The notes under the pieces are model-generated. The model saw only the letters and a list, made by a program, of their open reading frames with translations. It was not told where the DNA came from and did no database searches. Shown here one piece after another: positions 53,614-62,019 of a stretch of 64,000 nt of DNA; position 1 is the stretch's first letter, and each line of letters opens with the position of its first letter. Location: NCBI RefSeq assembly GCF_020829645.1, contig NZ_JAIVFS010000028.1, positions 34,164 to 98,163 on the forward strand. Reading direction: 5' to 3'. Source of the stretch: Nostoc mirabile CHAB5784 (GTDB lineage: Bacteria; Cyanobacteriota; Cyanobacteriia; Cyanobacteriales; Nostocaceae). The translations under genes and the position numbers were made by a program.

Positions 53614-55127
53614 TGCAAATCATCTAAGAACATCACTAGGGGATGTTCTTTAGTTGTAAATACCTCTACAAACTTCTGAAATAGTAAATTAAAGCGATTC
53701 TGTACCCCATTTCCTGATAACTTTGGTGCAGGTAGTTGTTGACCAATAATTATTTCTAATTCAGGAATAACTTCAATAATTACTTGTCCATTTTCGCCGA
53801 CAGCTTCCAGAATACTAGTTTTCCATTGATGTAGCTGTTGGTCGCTTTCTGTTAACAACTGCATCATTAAATTCCGAAAAGCTTGCACAAATGCAGAGAA
53901 GGGAATATTGCGATTAAATTGGTCAAATTTACCTTTAATGAAATAACCCCGTTGTTTAAGAATGGGTTTATGAACCTCATTAACTACAGCAGTTTTACCA
54001 ATACCGGAAAAACCTGCTACTAACATCAGTTCAACCCCCCTTAGTCCCCCCTTACCAAGGGGGGATTCAGGGGGGTTAGCGACTCTCTCAAAGGCTGCTA
54101 GTAGTTGCTGAACTTCGTTTTCTCGTCCGTATAATTTTTCTCTGAGGAGGAAGCGATCGCACACATCCCTGGTTGCAATTTTAAAGGTCTTAATCTTATC
54201 TGTAAAATTGAGTTGTTCTAGACAAGTTTGCAAATCATATTTCAAACCCAATGCACTCTGATAGCGGTCTTCAGCATTTTTTGCCATCAACTTCATCACA
54301 ATGTCACAGAGAACTTGGGGAACTGTTTCTTCATTTTTGAATGTTGTTAGCGCAGCGTTAGCGAGTCCGCGTACTCCTTCGGAGAAGCAAGCTACGCGCA
54401 GCGTCTCGTAGAGAGCGTCATTTTTAATTTTAAATTGATCCGGTTGTTTGGCAATATGACAATGTAGCAACTCCATTGGATCATCAGTCAAAAATGGCAG
54501 TTGTCCCGTCAACAATTCAAAAAAAGTGACTCCCAGTGCATAGAAATCTGCCCGATAATCAATCCCTCGATTCATCCGTCCAGTTTGTTCTGGTGCAAGA
54601 TAGGCTAGTGTCCCTTCTAGAACATTAGGATTTTTAATTTCCTGGGTTTCTTTGGGTAATAATGAAGCAATACTAAAATCGATGATTTTAACTTGCTTTG
54701 TCTCTGGGTGAATTAAGATATTTGCAGGTTTGATGTCTTTGTGGATAATCTGGTGATGGTGCAGATAGTTGAGGATATCCGCAAGTTGGATGGCAATTTC
54801 CAAAAACTCCGTTGATGCTAGTGGTTGATTTTGAACATAGTCTCGTAGTGAAGTACCGCCAAAATCTTCCATCACTAATGCATAGCTATTGCGGTAGGTT
54901 TCTAAACTATATGGACGAATAATCCCCGGACTATCTAGATTTTTGGCAATGGTATACTGGTTACGAAACTGCAACAGTTCACTGAAGGTTGGGTAGTCGC
55001 GCTGTAGCAATTTGACCACAACGCCAAGCTGATCTACTTCTCTTATGCCTCGATAGACCACTGTTCTAGAGCCAGCATAGAGTTTTTCTATTAGTTGATA
55101 TCGGGGAATTATGGCGATCGCATCCAT
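53559..55127 (-). pseudogene. 5' part of a decayed multi-domain kinase: Ser/Thr kinase and start of AAA/NTPase domain
   Basis: A 522-codon frame starting ATG 55127. The Ser/Thr kinase domain (1-270) has VVVKLL Lys, HKDIKPANIL, IIDFSIAS and LAPEQTGRMN. A NTPase follows with Walker A GFSGIGKT and Walker B PLVMFLDDLQWAD, where the frame ends 13 residues later because the rest of the NTPase domain is deleted. Intact relatives in Nostoc are about 1800 residues (kinase-AAA-TPR-GAF-histidine kinase). Two repeat modules lie in frame at about 54031-54076 and 54348-54420. Confidence 0.85.
54348..54420. repeat. GTTAGCGCAGCG / GCGTCTCGTAGAGAGCGTC repeat inside the kinase gene
   Basis: Contains GTTAGCGAGTCCGCG and CTACGCGCAGCGTCTCGTAGAGAGCGTC, shared with intergenic repeats near 24673-24800 and 25910-25940. 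It is translated in the kinase C-lobe linker without breaking the frame. Confidence 0.75.
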
Positions 55128-55639
55128 TTGTACTTACCTTACCGCACAAGTTTCATGGCAGAAATTTATACGCTTAGTATGCCCTTAACTTGAGTATTGA
55201 TAACGGTTGTTACATTAGGGACTTCCAAGAAATAAATTACCCAAATAAACGTAGACGCAAAGCGGTGAGGGGGTCGCAGTCTTGGCGGTTCCCGTCGATT
55301 GCGTTAGCGCAGCGTTAGCGACGTTAGGAGCGTCACCCCCGAACCCGGAGGGCTTGCCGCAGGCTACCACTCCAGACACAGAGAACACAGAGGAATGAGG
55401 AGAGAGAGCTTTTTCGTAAATTTATTGGGTATTTTTTTATTTGGAAGTCCCTTACTGACATTTGCCAGCAGGCTTATAAGTAGATGATTAGCGTGTAGAG
55501 ATGTGTGAGCAAAGCGGCACAAAAGTAGTCTATCAAGCTAGTTTTGAGAGTTTGTAGTAAGGACTTTAGTGCTTAGAAAACAAGGACTAAAGTCCTTACT
55601 ACGAACTTGTTTACTCCTCAATTCAAAGCTGACAGACTA
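55128..55639. other. Intergenic region dominated by one repeat element
   Basis: 512 bp. It holds copy C of the AGGGACTTCC family (55217-55452) and, at about 55547-55605, a direct/inverted repeat TAGTAAGGACTTTAGT...ACTAAAGTCCTTACTA. No gene seen. Confidence 0.6.
55217..55452. repeat. AGGGACTTCC-family MITE-like element, copy C with nested inserts
   Basis: Ends AGGGACTTCCAAGAAATAAA and TTTATTTGGAAGTCCCT match copy B. Between the shared flanks sit about 125 extra bp (GTAGACGCAAAGCGGTG...GAGGGCTTGCCGCAGGCTACCACTCCAGAC), itself split by a GCGTTAGCGCAGCGTTAGCGACGTTAGG stretch. Confidence 0.85.
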
Positions 55640-56875
55640 CTAATCGCTAGTCGCCATTGCTATGCCTGCTAAATAGCCTGTTGTCCAAGCACTTTGGAAG
55701 TTAAATCCACCGGTGACGCCATCAATATCTAAGATTTCTCCGGCAAAATAAAGGCCCGCAACTAACCTACTTTCCATCGTCTTGAAGTTGACTTCTTTGA
55801 GGTTGACACCGCCACAGGTAACAAATTCTTCTTTGAAGGCTCCTTTACCACTAATTAAATATTGTCCCTGAGTTAGTTCCTGCACCAGTTTATTTAAGGT
55901 TTTACTAGATATTTCTGCCCAACGGTCTTCTGTGGTAATGCCTGCACGGGCAATGATATATTGCCAGAGACGATGGGGGAGATCAACGCCGCGATGCAAT
56001 GCGATCGCTTTCTTTCCCCATTCATCTTTAACTGCTAAAACTTTTTCTCGTACTTGTTCTTGGTGCAAATTAGGCAGCCAATTAATCAATAATGTGGCTT
56101 GATAGCGGCTTTCGTGCAGAACTCTCGCACCCCAAGCAGAAAGCTTCAGAACTGCGGGGCCACTCAAACCCCAGTGAGTAATTAGCAATGGCCCAATTTG
56201 TTGTAATTGGGATTTTCCGCCCGCAGATAACCGCAATTGTACAGGGTTAACACTAACTCCAGCTAAAGCCCGCAATTGAGGATCAGCAATGTTAAAGGTA
56301 AATAGAGAGGGTACTGGCGGTTCTATTTGATGACCTAACTCTTTGACAATTTTATAACCTACCAGGCTGCTGCCGGTCGCAAGAAGTAGGCGATCGCATT
56401 GAATCGGATCTCCCGACTTCAGATGAATATCAAACCCTCCATCTGCTGCGGTTATCACCGAAGTTACGTGTGTACCGATACGGAGTTTGACACCAGATGT
56501 CGCCACCGCTTTAATCAGACATTCCACAATGGTTTCTGAAGTATTGGTGACAGGAAACATCCGGCCATCGGCTTCAGTTTTTAGATAGACTCCACCAGCA
56601 GCAAACCAAGCTACTGTGTCTTGAGTCCCAAACCGAGTCAAAGCACCCCGCAAAGCTTTTGCACCTCTGGGGTAATTTTGCACTAACTCCTCAGGCAAAA
56701 AGCAAGCGTGAGTAACGTTGCAGCGTCCGCCACCAGAAATTAGCACTTTCGCTAGGGGTTGGCGACTGGCTTCAAGTAAAGTAACTTGGGCATCAGGATT
56801 GGCTTTAGCACAAGCGATCGCGCCAAAAAATCCTGCTGCCCCACCCCCAATAACTACGATTCGTAACGGTAGCAA
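55640..56875 (-). CDS. HI0933/YhiN-family flavoprotein (NAD(P)/FAD-dependent oxidoreductase)
   Basis: A 411-residue protein with an N-terminal Rossmann FAD motif RIVVIGGGAAGFFGAIACA, the family-typical KVLISGGGRCNVTHA, LLLATGSSLVGYKI and a C-terminal GLYFAGEILDIDGVTGGFNFQSAWTTGYLAG that closes the FAD site. BaiN/YhiN relatives are poorly characterised reductases. A rubredoxin gene is encoded 52 bp upstream on the same strand, so the two may be co-transcribed. Confidence 0.92.
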   Translation of the reverse strand: MLPLRIVVIGGGAAGFFGAIACAKANPDAQVTLLEASRQPLAKVLISGGGRCNVTHACFLPEELVQNYPRGAKALRGALTRFGTQDTVAWFAAGGVYLKTEADGRMFPVTNTSETIVECLIKAVATSGVKLRIGTHVTSVITAADGGFDIHLKSGDPIQCDRLLLATGSSLVGYKIVKELGHQIEPPVPSLFTFNIADPQLRALAGVSVNPVQLRLSAGGKSQLQQIGPLLITHWGLSGPAVLKLSAWGARVLHESRYQATLLINWLPNLHQEQVREKVLAVKDEWGKKAIALHRGVDLPHRLWQYIIARAGITTEDRWAEISSKTLNKLVQELTQGQYLISGKGAFKEEFVTCGGVNLKEVNFKTMESRLVAGLYFAGEILDIDGVTGGFNFQSAWTTGYLAGIAMATSD

Positions 56876-56927
56876 GTTCTAAAATTTCTCAATAGCACGT
56901 ACTTTACTAGGCTAGCCGTTATCTTCA

Positions 56928-57089
56928 CTATTCAACTAGTTCAAATTGATCTTTTGTGGCACCACAAGTCGGACATACCCAATCATCTGGTATATTTTCA
57001 AAGGCTGTTCCTGGCGCTATATCGCTATCTGGATCGCCTACTTCTGGGTCATATTCATAGCCGCAAACAGTACATATATACTTTGCCAT
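56928..57089 (-). CDS. Rubredoxin
   Basis: A 53-codon gene on the minus strand. The product reads MAKYICTVCGYEYDPEVGDP then PGTAFENIPDDWVCPTCGATK, with both rubredoxin C-x-x-C-G motifs (CTVCG, CPTCG) that hold one Fe(Cys)4 centre. It has no membrane anchor, unlike RubA of photosystem assembly, so it is a soluble single-electron carrier. Upstream of the HI0933-like flavoprotein gene on the same strand, which raises the chance that they are redox partners. Confidence 0.95.
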   Translation of the reverse strand: MAKYICTVCGYEYDPEVGDPDSDIAPGTAFENIPDDWVCPTCGATKDQFELVE

Positions 57090-57198
57090 GTTCGTTTCCT
57101 CTAGTAAATTGTTGGCTTTGCTTCAGTATTAAATACTTCTGGTAGTTAGTCAAAATAGGCTTAGTCATTAGTCCAAGAGAAACCACGCCCACCCAACG

Positions 57199-57336
57199 CC
57201 AATACGGTTCGGTTAAGCCCGAAAAATGAAAATGTGTAGGTTGGGTTGAGGAACGAAACCCAACATATTGTGGGATTTGTTGGGTAACACGAATGTTCAA
57301 CCCAACCTACAAATATTCTTAACCGAACCGTATTGG
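57199..57336. repeat. 138-bp MITE-like element with perfect 19-bp inverted ends
   Basis: Left CCAATACGGTTCGGTTAAG and right CTTAACCGAACCGTATTGG are exact complements. The interior has a second inverted repeat GTAGGTTGGGTT / AACCCAACCTAC. The element would fold into one long hairpin. Confidence 0.92.
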
Positions 57337-57373
57337 GAGTGGTGCGATATATACCAAAAACTCTTGTATCTTA

Positions 57374-57415
57374 GACCAATGACCAATGACAAATGACAAA
57401 TGACAAATGACAAAT
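57374..57415. repeat. Heptamer microsatellite (GACAAAT)
   Basis: Two copies of GACCAAT followed by four of GACAAAT, directly before the stop of the small membrane protein gene. Confidence 0.9.
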
Positions 57416-57417
57416 AA

Positions 57418-57612
57418 CTAAAAACGCCACCATGTCCTTTGAACATAACTGATAATCGCGATCGCGATCGCCCCTAGTAGCAGTAGCCAAATTATTCCAC
57501 CTGGAATAAAAGTGAGAATACCAAAACCTCTCAGTACCCAGACGGCTACACTAATGCCGAGAAGGATACCGAAAATCTGGATTAATCTACGATTTAAAGA
57601 AGATTGACTCAC
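57418..57612 (-). CDS. Small membrane protein, hypothetical
   Basis: A 64-residue protein with two hydrophobic helices (LIQIFGILLGISVAVWVLRGFGILTFI and GGIIWLLLLGAIAIAIISYV) and a basic C-terminus (QRTWWRF). GGAAAAG precedes ATG 57612. Similar two-helix proteins are widespread in cyanobacteria; no function known. Confidence 0.75.
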   Translation of the reverse strand: MSQSSLNRRLIQIFGILLGISVAVWVLRGFGILTFIPGGIIWLLLLGAIAIAIISYVQRTWWRF

Positions 57613-58030
57613 CTACTTTTCCTCTCAACTCAACAGAGATTACACTTGATATTGACAATAAAATATGAAGTTACGATGAAGTTGCAGTTTCATCAGAAAT
57701 AACACGTAAAAATCGAGAGATGCTATCCAAACGTTGGGGTAAGATACTTGATATTAGGTCGTGTTTGTGCCATTCTAGCTGTTAATAACTTAGTTTTTAA
57801 TTTATAAATACCGCTATTATCAAGTTTACTTAAATATTAATTGTGTTAATTGTGATAAGAACTACAGTTTTTACAGTAGAATAACTGAAATAATTACCAA
57901 AAACTCGCCGTTTCTGTAAAGGATAGGCATTACACTGGAACTAAAATTTAGTGAGTTGGATCTAAATCAAGTTTTATGGCTTGTAGTTTCAACTCTATTT
58001 AGGTGGATGAGTTGAGGAGTAACTAAAATC
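57613..58030. other. Intergenic region between divergent genes
   Basis: 418 bp, AT-rich, presumably carrying promoters for both the small membrane protein and the SRPBCC gene. No repeat family, RNA gene or additional ORF recognised. Confidence 0.45.
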
Positions 58031-58600
58031 ATGATGTCTGCGTCTCATATCTCAGACTCAATTATTGCAGGTTCAGATATGGCTTGGAATCAAGACAAGC
58101 AAAAGTTGCTGGTACAGGGTGAAATTTTAATAGAAACGCGATCGCACAAAAGCTGGGGTGGCGCGGTGACAGCCTGGATGTATGTGCCGATGGTGCGATC
58201 GCAAGTCTGGCAGCAATTAACTGATTACCCCCGGTGGGTGCAATATTTCCCCGATATCACTAAAAGCGAGATATTACATAAAGGTGAAGTCAAACGCCTG
58301 TATCAAGCAGCACAAAAAGCCTTTTTCTTTTTCACAGCTCAAGTTGAAATTTACCTTAACGTTGTAGAGGTGCTGGGGCAACAAATCCAATTTCGCATGG
58401 AAAAAGGGACTTTTGAGGATTTTAACGCCAATTTAGAACTCAAAGATTGCGGTAACGGCACAATACTTGCTTATACTGTGCAAGCTACACCTCTTATTCC
58501 AATTCCATCAATTTTCATTCAACAAGCAATGAATTTAGAGTTACCTGCAAATATGCGTAAAATGCGACAAGTACTTTGTAAGGGTCAAAATAATTCGTAA
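58031..58600 (+). CDS. SRPBCC-family (START/polyketide cyclase-like) protein
   Basis: A 189-residue protein with the cyclase/dehydrase pattern: AWMYVPMVRSQVWQQLTDYPRWVQYFPDITKSEIL, then a long beta region (FFFFTAQVEIYLNVVEVLGQQIQFRMEKGTFEDFNANLELKDCGNGTILAYTVQATPLIPIPSIFIQQAM). The fold forms a hydrophobic ligand pocket; the ligand is unknown. The last two residues and the stop codon (TCG TAA) come from an AATTCGT heptamer repeat that covers the 3' end. A hairpin terminator follows. Confidence 0.85.
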   Translation: MMSASHISDSIIAGSDMAWNQDKQKLLVQGEILIETRSHKSWGGAVTAWMYVPMVRSQVWQQLTDYPRWVQYFPDITKSEILHKGEVKRLYQAAQKAFFFFTAQVEIYLNVVEVLGQQIQFRMEKGTFEDFNANLELKDCGNGTILAYTVQATPLIPIPSIFIQQAMNLELPANMRKMRQVLCKGQNNS

Positions 58601-58624
58601 TTCGTAATTCGTAATTCGTAATTA
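58592..58624. repeat. AATTCGT heptamer repeat overlapping a stop codon
   Basis: Four tandem copies of AATTCGT plus AATTA. The first copy supplies the final Ser codon and TAA stop of the SRPBCC gene. Confidence 0.88.
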
Positions 58625-58644
58625 TTACCTTACGAATGTTTTAC

Positions 58645-58686
58645 AAAAAAACGCCAAGAGGCTCTTGCTTGACTTGGCGTTTTTTT
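58645..58686 (+). terminator. Rho-independent terminator after the SRPBCC gene
   Basis: Stem AAAAAAACGCCAAG / CTTGGCGTTTTTT around a 14-base loop, ending in seven T. The symmetric A and T arms make it usable in both directions between the converging SRPBCC and clpB genes. Confidence 0.9.
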
Positions 58687-58767
58687 GTGAAATGATCTTC
58701 AACGAAGAGGGAAGAGGACAAGGGGAAAGACTTGTTGCAAGTTCTCACTCAAGTCACTTTGTTCCTT

Positions 58768-58796
58768 GCTCCCTGCTCCCTGCTCCCTGCTCCCTG
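58768..58796. repeat. Heptamer microsatellite (GCTCCCT)
   Basis: Four tandem copies of the 7-bp unit GCTCCCT just before the clpB stop codon. Confidence 0.9.
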
Positions 58797-58808
58797 CCTC
58801 TTTCTCAA

Positions 58809-61427
58809 TTAGCTGGTAAATACCTCAGCAGGTAAGCGACTAAAAGAAAGACGCTCATTTTGCACATCTACAAAGATGGTGTTGCCGTCGGTGAATTCAC
58901 CGCGCAAGATGGCTTTAGCGATTTGAGTTTCTAACTCTCGCTGAATCGCCCGCTTCAGTGGACGCGCCCCATATACTGGGTCGTACCCTACTTCGGCTAA
59001 AAAGTCAAGTGCAGCATCCGAGAGCTTGAGGGATATTTTGCGATCGCTCAATCTTTGCCGCAATCTTTCCACTTGCAATAGCACAATATGCCGCAATTCT
59101 TTCTTATCTAAACCGTGGAAGATGATGATTTCGTCAATCCGGTTCAGGAACTCTGGACGGAAGCTATTTCGCATTGCTTCCATCACTCGACGGCGCATTT
59201 CGTCGTAGTGGGTGTTATCTCCGGCGACATCAAGAATATACTGCGAACCGATGTTGCTAGTCATGATGATAATAGCGTTCTTGAAGTCCACCTTATGACC
59301 TTGGGCATCAGTAACGCGACCATCATCAAGAATTTGCAAGAAGATATTAAATACATCGGGGTGTGCTTTCTCGATTTCGTCGAAAAGAATCACTGAGTAA
59401 GGACGGCGACGAATTGCTTCTGTAAGTTGTCCGCCTTCTTCGTAACCCACGTATCCTGGAGGCGCACCGATTAAGCGAGAGACGGCGTGTTTCTCCATAT
59501 ACTCAGACATATCGATTCGCACCAGCGCATCTTCGCTATCGAACATATACGCCGCCAGCGCTTTCGCCAACTCGGTTTTACCCACACCCGTAGGGCCAAG
59601 GAAAATAAAGCTAGCAATGGGACGATTGGGATCGGCTAATCCAGCCCGCGATCGCTGAATTGCATCGGCTACAGCTGTGACTGCTTCTTCTTGTCCAACC
59701 ACGCGGCGGTGCAGTTCATCTTCTAAATGCAGCAGTTTTTCTTTCTCCGATTCCACCAACTTGCTGATAGGAATTCCTGTCCATTTAGAAATAATTTCGG
59801 CAATATCAGCTTCTGTGACTTCTTCCCGTAATAGTGATTTACCACTTCTTTGAGCGTTTGCCAATTCAGCTTCTACTGTTTCTAATTGACGGTGCAAACT
59901 GGTTAAATTGCCGTATTTCAACTCCGCAGCGCGGTTAAGGTCGTAGTCGCGTTCTGCTTGCTGAATCTCCAGGTTAACCCGTTCAATCTCTTTTTTAACA
60001 GACTGAATTTTGTCAATGATATCTTTTTCAGACTGCCATTGACTATTCAGGGTTCTTTGTTCTTCTTTGAGATCAGCAATTTCTTTTTCCAATTTTTCTA
60101 GACGTTCACGAGAAGCTGCATCACTTTCCTTTTTCAGCGAAAGCTTCTCCATTTCCAATTGCAGAATCTTGCGATCAATTTCGTCGAGTTCTTCTGGTTT
60201 GGAGGTAATCTCCATTTTTAATCTCGCGGCGGCTTCATCCACTAAGTCAATGGCTTTATCAGGAAGGAAGCGATCGCTAATATAACGACTCGACAATACG
60301 GCTGCTGCAACTAAAGCACTATCAGAAATCTTCACCCCGTGGTGGTTTTCATAACGTTCTCTCAACCCGCGCAAAATCGAAATACTATCTTCTACACTAG
60401 GCTGATCGACATAAACTTGCTGGAAGCGTCTTTCTAGTGCGGCATCTTTTTCGATATGTTTGCGGTATTCATCTAGAGTTGTCGCCCCAATACAGCGCAA
60501 TTCGCCCCGCGCCAACATTGGTTTTAATAAGTTACCAGCATCCATCGCGCCTTGGCTTGCACCAGCGCCGACAACGGTGTGAATTTCATCAATAAATAAA
60601 ACAATATTGCCGCCAGATTCGGTAACTTCTTTTAATACTGCTTTCAGACGTTCTTCAAATTCACCCCGGAATTTTGCCCCTGCAATCAAAGCACCCATAT
60701 CTAAAGCGATTAGCTTGCGGTCTTTGAGGGATTGGGGTACATCACCTGCGATAATGCGCTGTGCTAATCCTTCAGCGATCGCAGTTTTACCAACACCTGG
60801 TTCACCAATTAGCACAGGGTTATTCTTGGTGCGGCGAGAGAGAATTTGGACAGTGCGACGAATCTCATCATCTCGCCCAATCACTGGATCGAGTTGACCT
60901 TTACGTGCAGCTTCTGTAAGGTCACGCCCGTACTTTTCCAGTGCTTCATATTTGCCTTCTGGATTTTGGTCGGTCACTTTTTGGCTCCCCCGAACTTGTT
61001 TAATAATATCTTTGAGTTTGCCTTCGTCTAAACCAAACTCTTGGAATAAAGCTTTGCCAAAGCGGTCATCTTTAGCGTAAGCCAGCAATAAGTGTTCAAT
61101 TGAAATATATTCGTCTTGAAACTCTTTGCGATATCCGTCTGCTCGATCTAGAAGTGTATCCAAGCTGCGTCCTAAGTAGACAGAACTGCTGCTACCGGAT
61201 ACTTTTGGCTGACGTTGGAAAAATTGTTCAGTGCGATCGCGCAGTTTTTGGAGGTTAACACCCGCCTTAGTGAGAATCCCAGTTGCTAGACCATCTTGTT
61301 CTAGCAGCGCTTTCATCAGGTGTTCACTTTCAATTTGCTGTTGTTGATATTGTTTAACAATATCCGGGGTATGGGCGATCGCTTCCCAGGCTTTTTCTGT
61401 AAATTGGTTAGGATTAGTAGGTTGCAT
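58809..61427 (-). CDS. clpB: ATP-dependent disaggregase ClpB
   Basis: An 872-residue Hsp100 protein: Clp N domain (FTEKAWEAI...), NBD1 with Walker A GEPGVGKT and Walker B VLFIDEIHTVVGAGAS, the long coiled-coil M domain (about residues 400-530), NBD2 with GPTGVGKTELAKALA and VILFDEIEKAH, and the D2 C-terminal domain (YGARPLKRAIQRELE). It works with DnaK to resolubilise aggregates. Cyanobacteria often have two copies; which one this is cannot be told. No CIRCE element is seen upstream. Confidence 0.97.
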   Translation of the reverse strand: MQPTNPNQFTEKAWEAIAHTPDIVKQYQQQQIESEHLMKALLEQDGLATGILTKAGVNLQKLRDRTEQFFQRQPKVSGSSSSVYLGRSLDTLLDRADGYRKEFQDEYISIEHLLLAYAKDDRFGKALFQEFGLDEGKLKDIIKQVRGSQKVTDQNPEGKYEALEKYGRDLTEAARKGQLDPVIGRDDEIRRTVQILSRRTKNNPVLIGEPGVGKTAIAEGLAQRIIAGDVPQSLKDRKLIALDMGALIAGAKFRGEFEERLKAVLKEVTESGGNIVLFIDEIHTVVGAGASQGAMDAGNLLKPMLARGELRCIGATTLDEYRKHIEKDAALERRFQQVYVDQPSVEDSISILRGLRERYENHHGVKISDSALVAAAVLSSRYISDRFLPDKAIDLVDEAAARLKMEITSKPEELDEIDRKILQLEMEKLSLKKESDAASRERLEKLEKEIADLKEEQRTLNSQWQSEKDIIDKIQSVKKEIERVNLEIQQAERDYDLNRAAELKYGNLTSLHRQLETVEAELANAQRSGKSLLREEVTEADIAEIISKWTGIPISKLVESEKEKLLHLEDELHRRVVGQEEAVTAVADAIQRSRAGLADPNRPIASFIFLGPTGVGKTELAKALAAYMFDSEDALVRIDMSEYMEKHAVSRLIGAPPGYVGYEEGGQLTEAIRRRPYSVILFDEIEKAHPDVFNIFLQILDDGRVTDAQGHKVDFKNAIIIMTSNIGSQYILDVAGDNTHYDEMRRRVMEAMRNSFRPEFLNRIDEIIIFHGLDKKELRHIVLLQVERLRQRLSDRKISLKLSDAALDFLAEVGYDPVYGARPLKRAIQRELETQIAKAILRGEFTDGNTIFVDVQNERLSFSRLPAEVFTS

Positions 61428-61617
61428 AGGCTTTTTCAGGAACGTAAAGGCGCAGCAGCTTGTCAGAGGCTACCACCAGAACACCAAGTAAATAAAATTT
61501 CTGTTCTCAATAGATATTGTATGAACAGCAGAGCGATCGCCTAGATCGGTGTTCACGTCTTGTAAAAGTCGTATTTTCCCGTAGTTCCGATTTCCCATTT
61601 ATTGCTGTGCTGTACAA

Positions 61618-62019
61618 CTACGGAAACAAACTCAAGCGAATCCATAATTGTCGGGCTGCCACTTGAGAAGCACTGTTCATCTCCAAATATTCTATAGTGA
61701 CTTTTCCAGAGGAAGTAATGCCTATAATCTTGCCAGATTGAGTATCAACCTGAAAATGCTCACTCCACTTATCCTGTCTGGGATGAAAGAAATTAACTTC
61801 AATGTTGGAAGCAGGCATAATGCCACTAATACGAGTTCCTTTACGGAGATTACACGAGCGACACGCAAGAGCTAAATTTGCTTCGTCATTTTCCCCTTGC
61901 CGAGAGAGCGGGATGATATGCTCAACCTCAAACGGAAAGTTAAAGATTAGTTCAGGGGCTTGGCAGTACTCGCAACGATGGTTGGCACGTTGTGCGATCG
62001 CAGCGTAATACCGATTCAC
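61618..62019 (-). CDS. HNH endonuclease
   Basis: A 133-residue protein with an HNH/zinc fold: CEYCQAPELIFNFPFEVEHIIPLSRQGENDEANLALACRSCNLRKGTR, where the two C-x-x-C pairs bind zinc and EVEHIIP with the NLALAC Asn form the active site. It overlaps the upstream 120-codon gene by 4 bp. This two-gene unit recurs in cyanobacteria; it is not obviously a restriction system and its function is unknown. Confidence 0.9.
   Translation of the reverse strand: MNRYYAAIAQRANHRCEYCQAPELIFNFPFEVEHIIPLSRQGENDEANLALACRSCNLRKGTRISGIMPASNIEVNFFHPRQDKWSEHFQVDTQSGKIIGITSSGKVTIEYLEMNSASQVAARQLWIRLSLFP

Noticed and set aside
57055..57300. 81-codon minus-strand frame
   Set aside because: It reads through the 138-bp inverted-repeat element and the rubredoxin leader in a different frame from rubredoxin.
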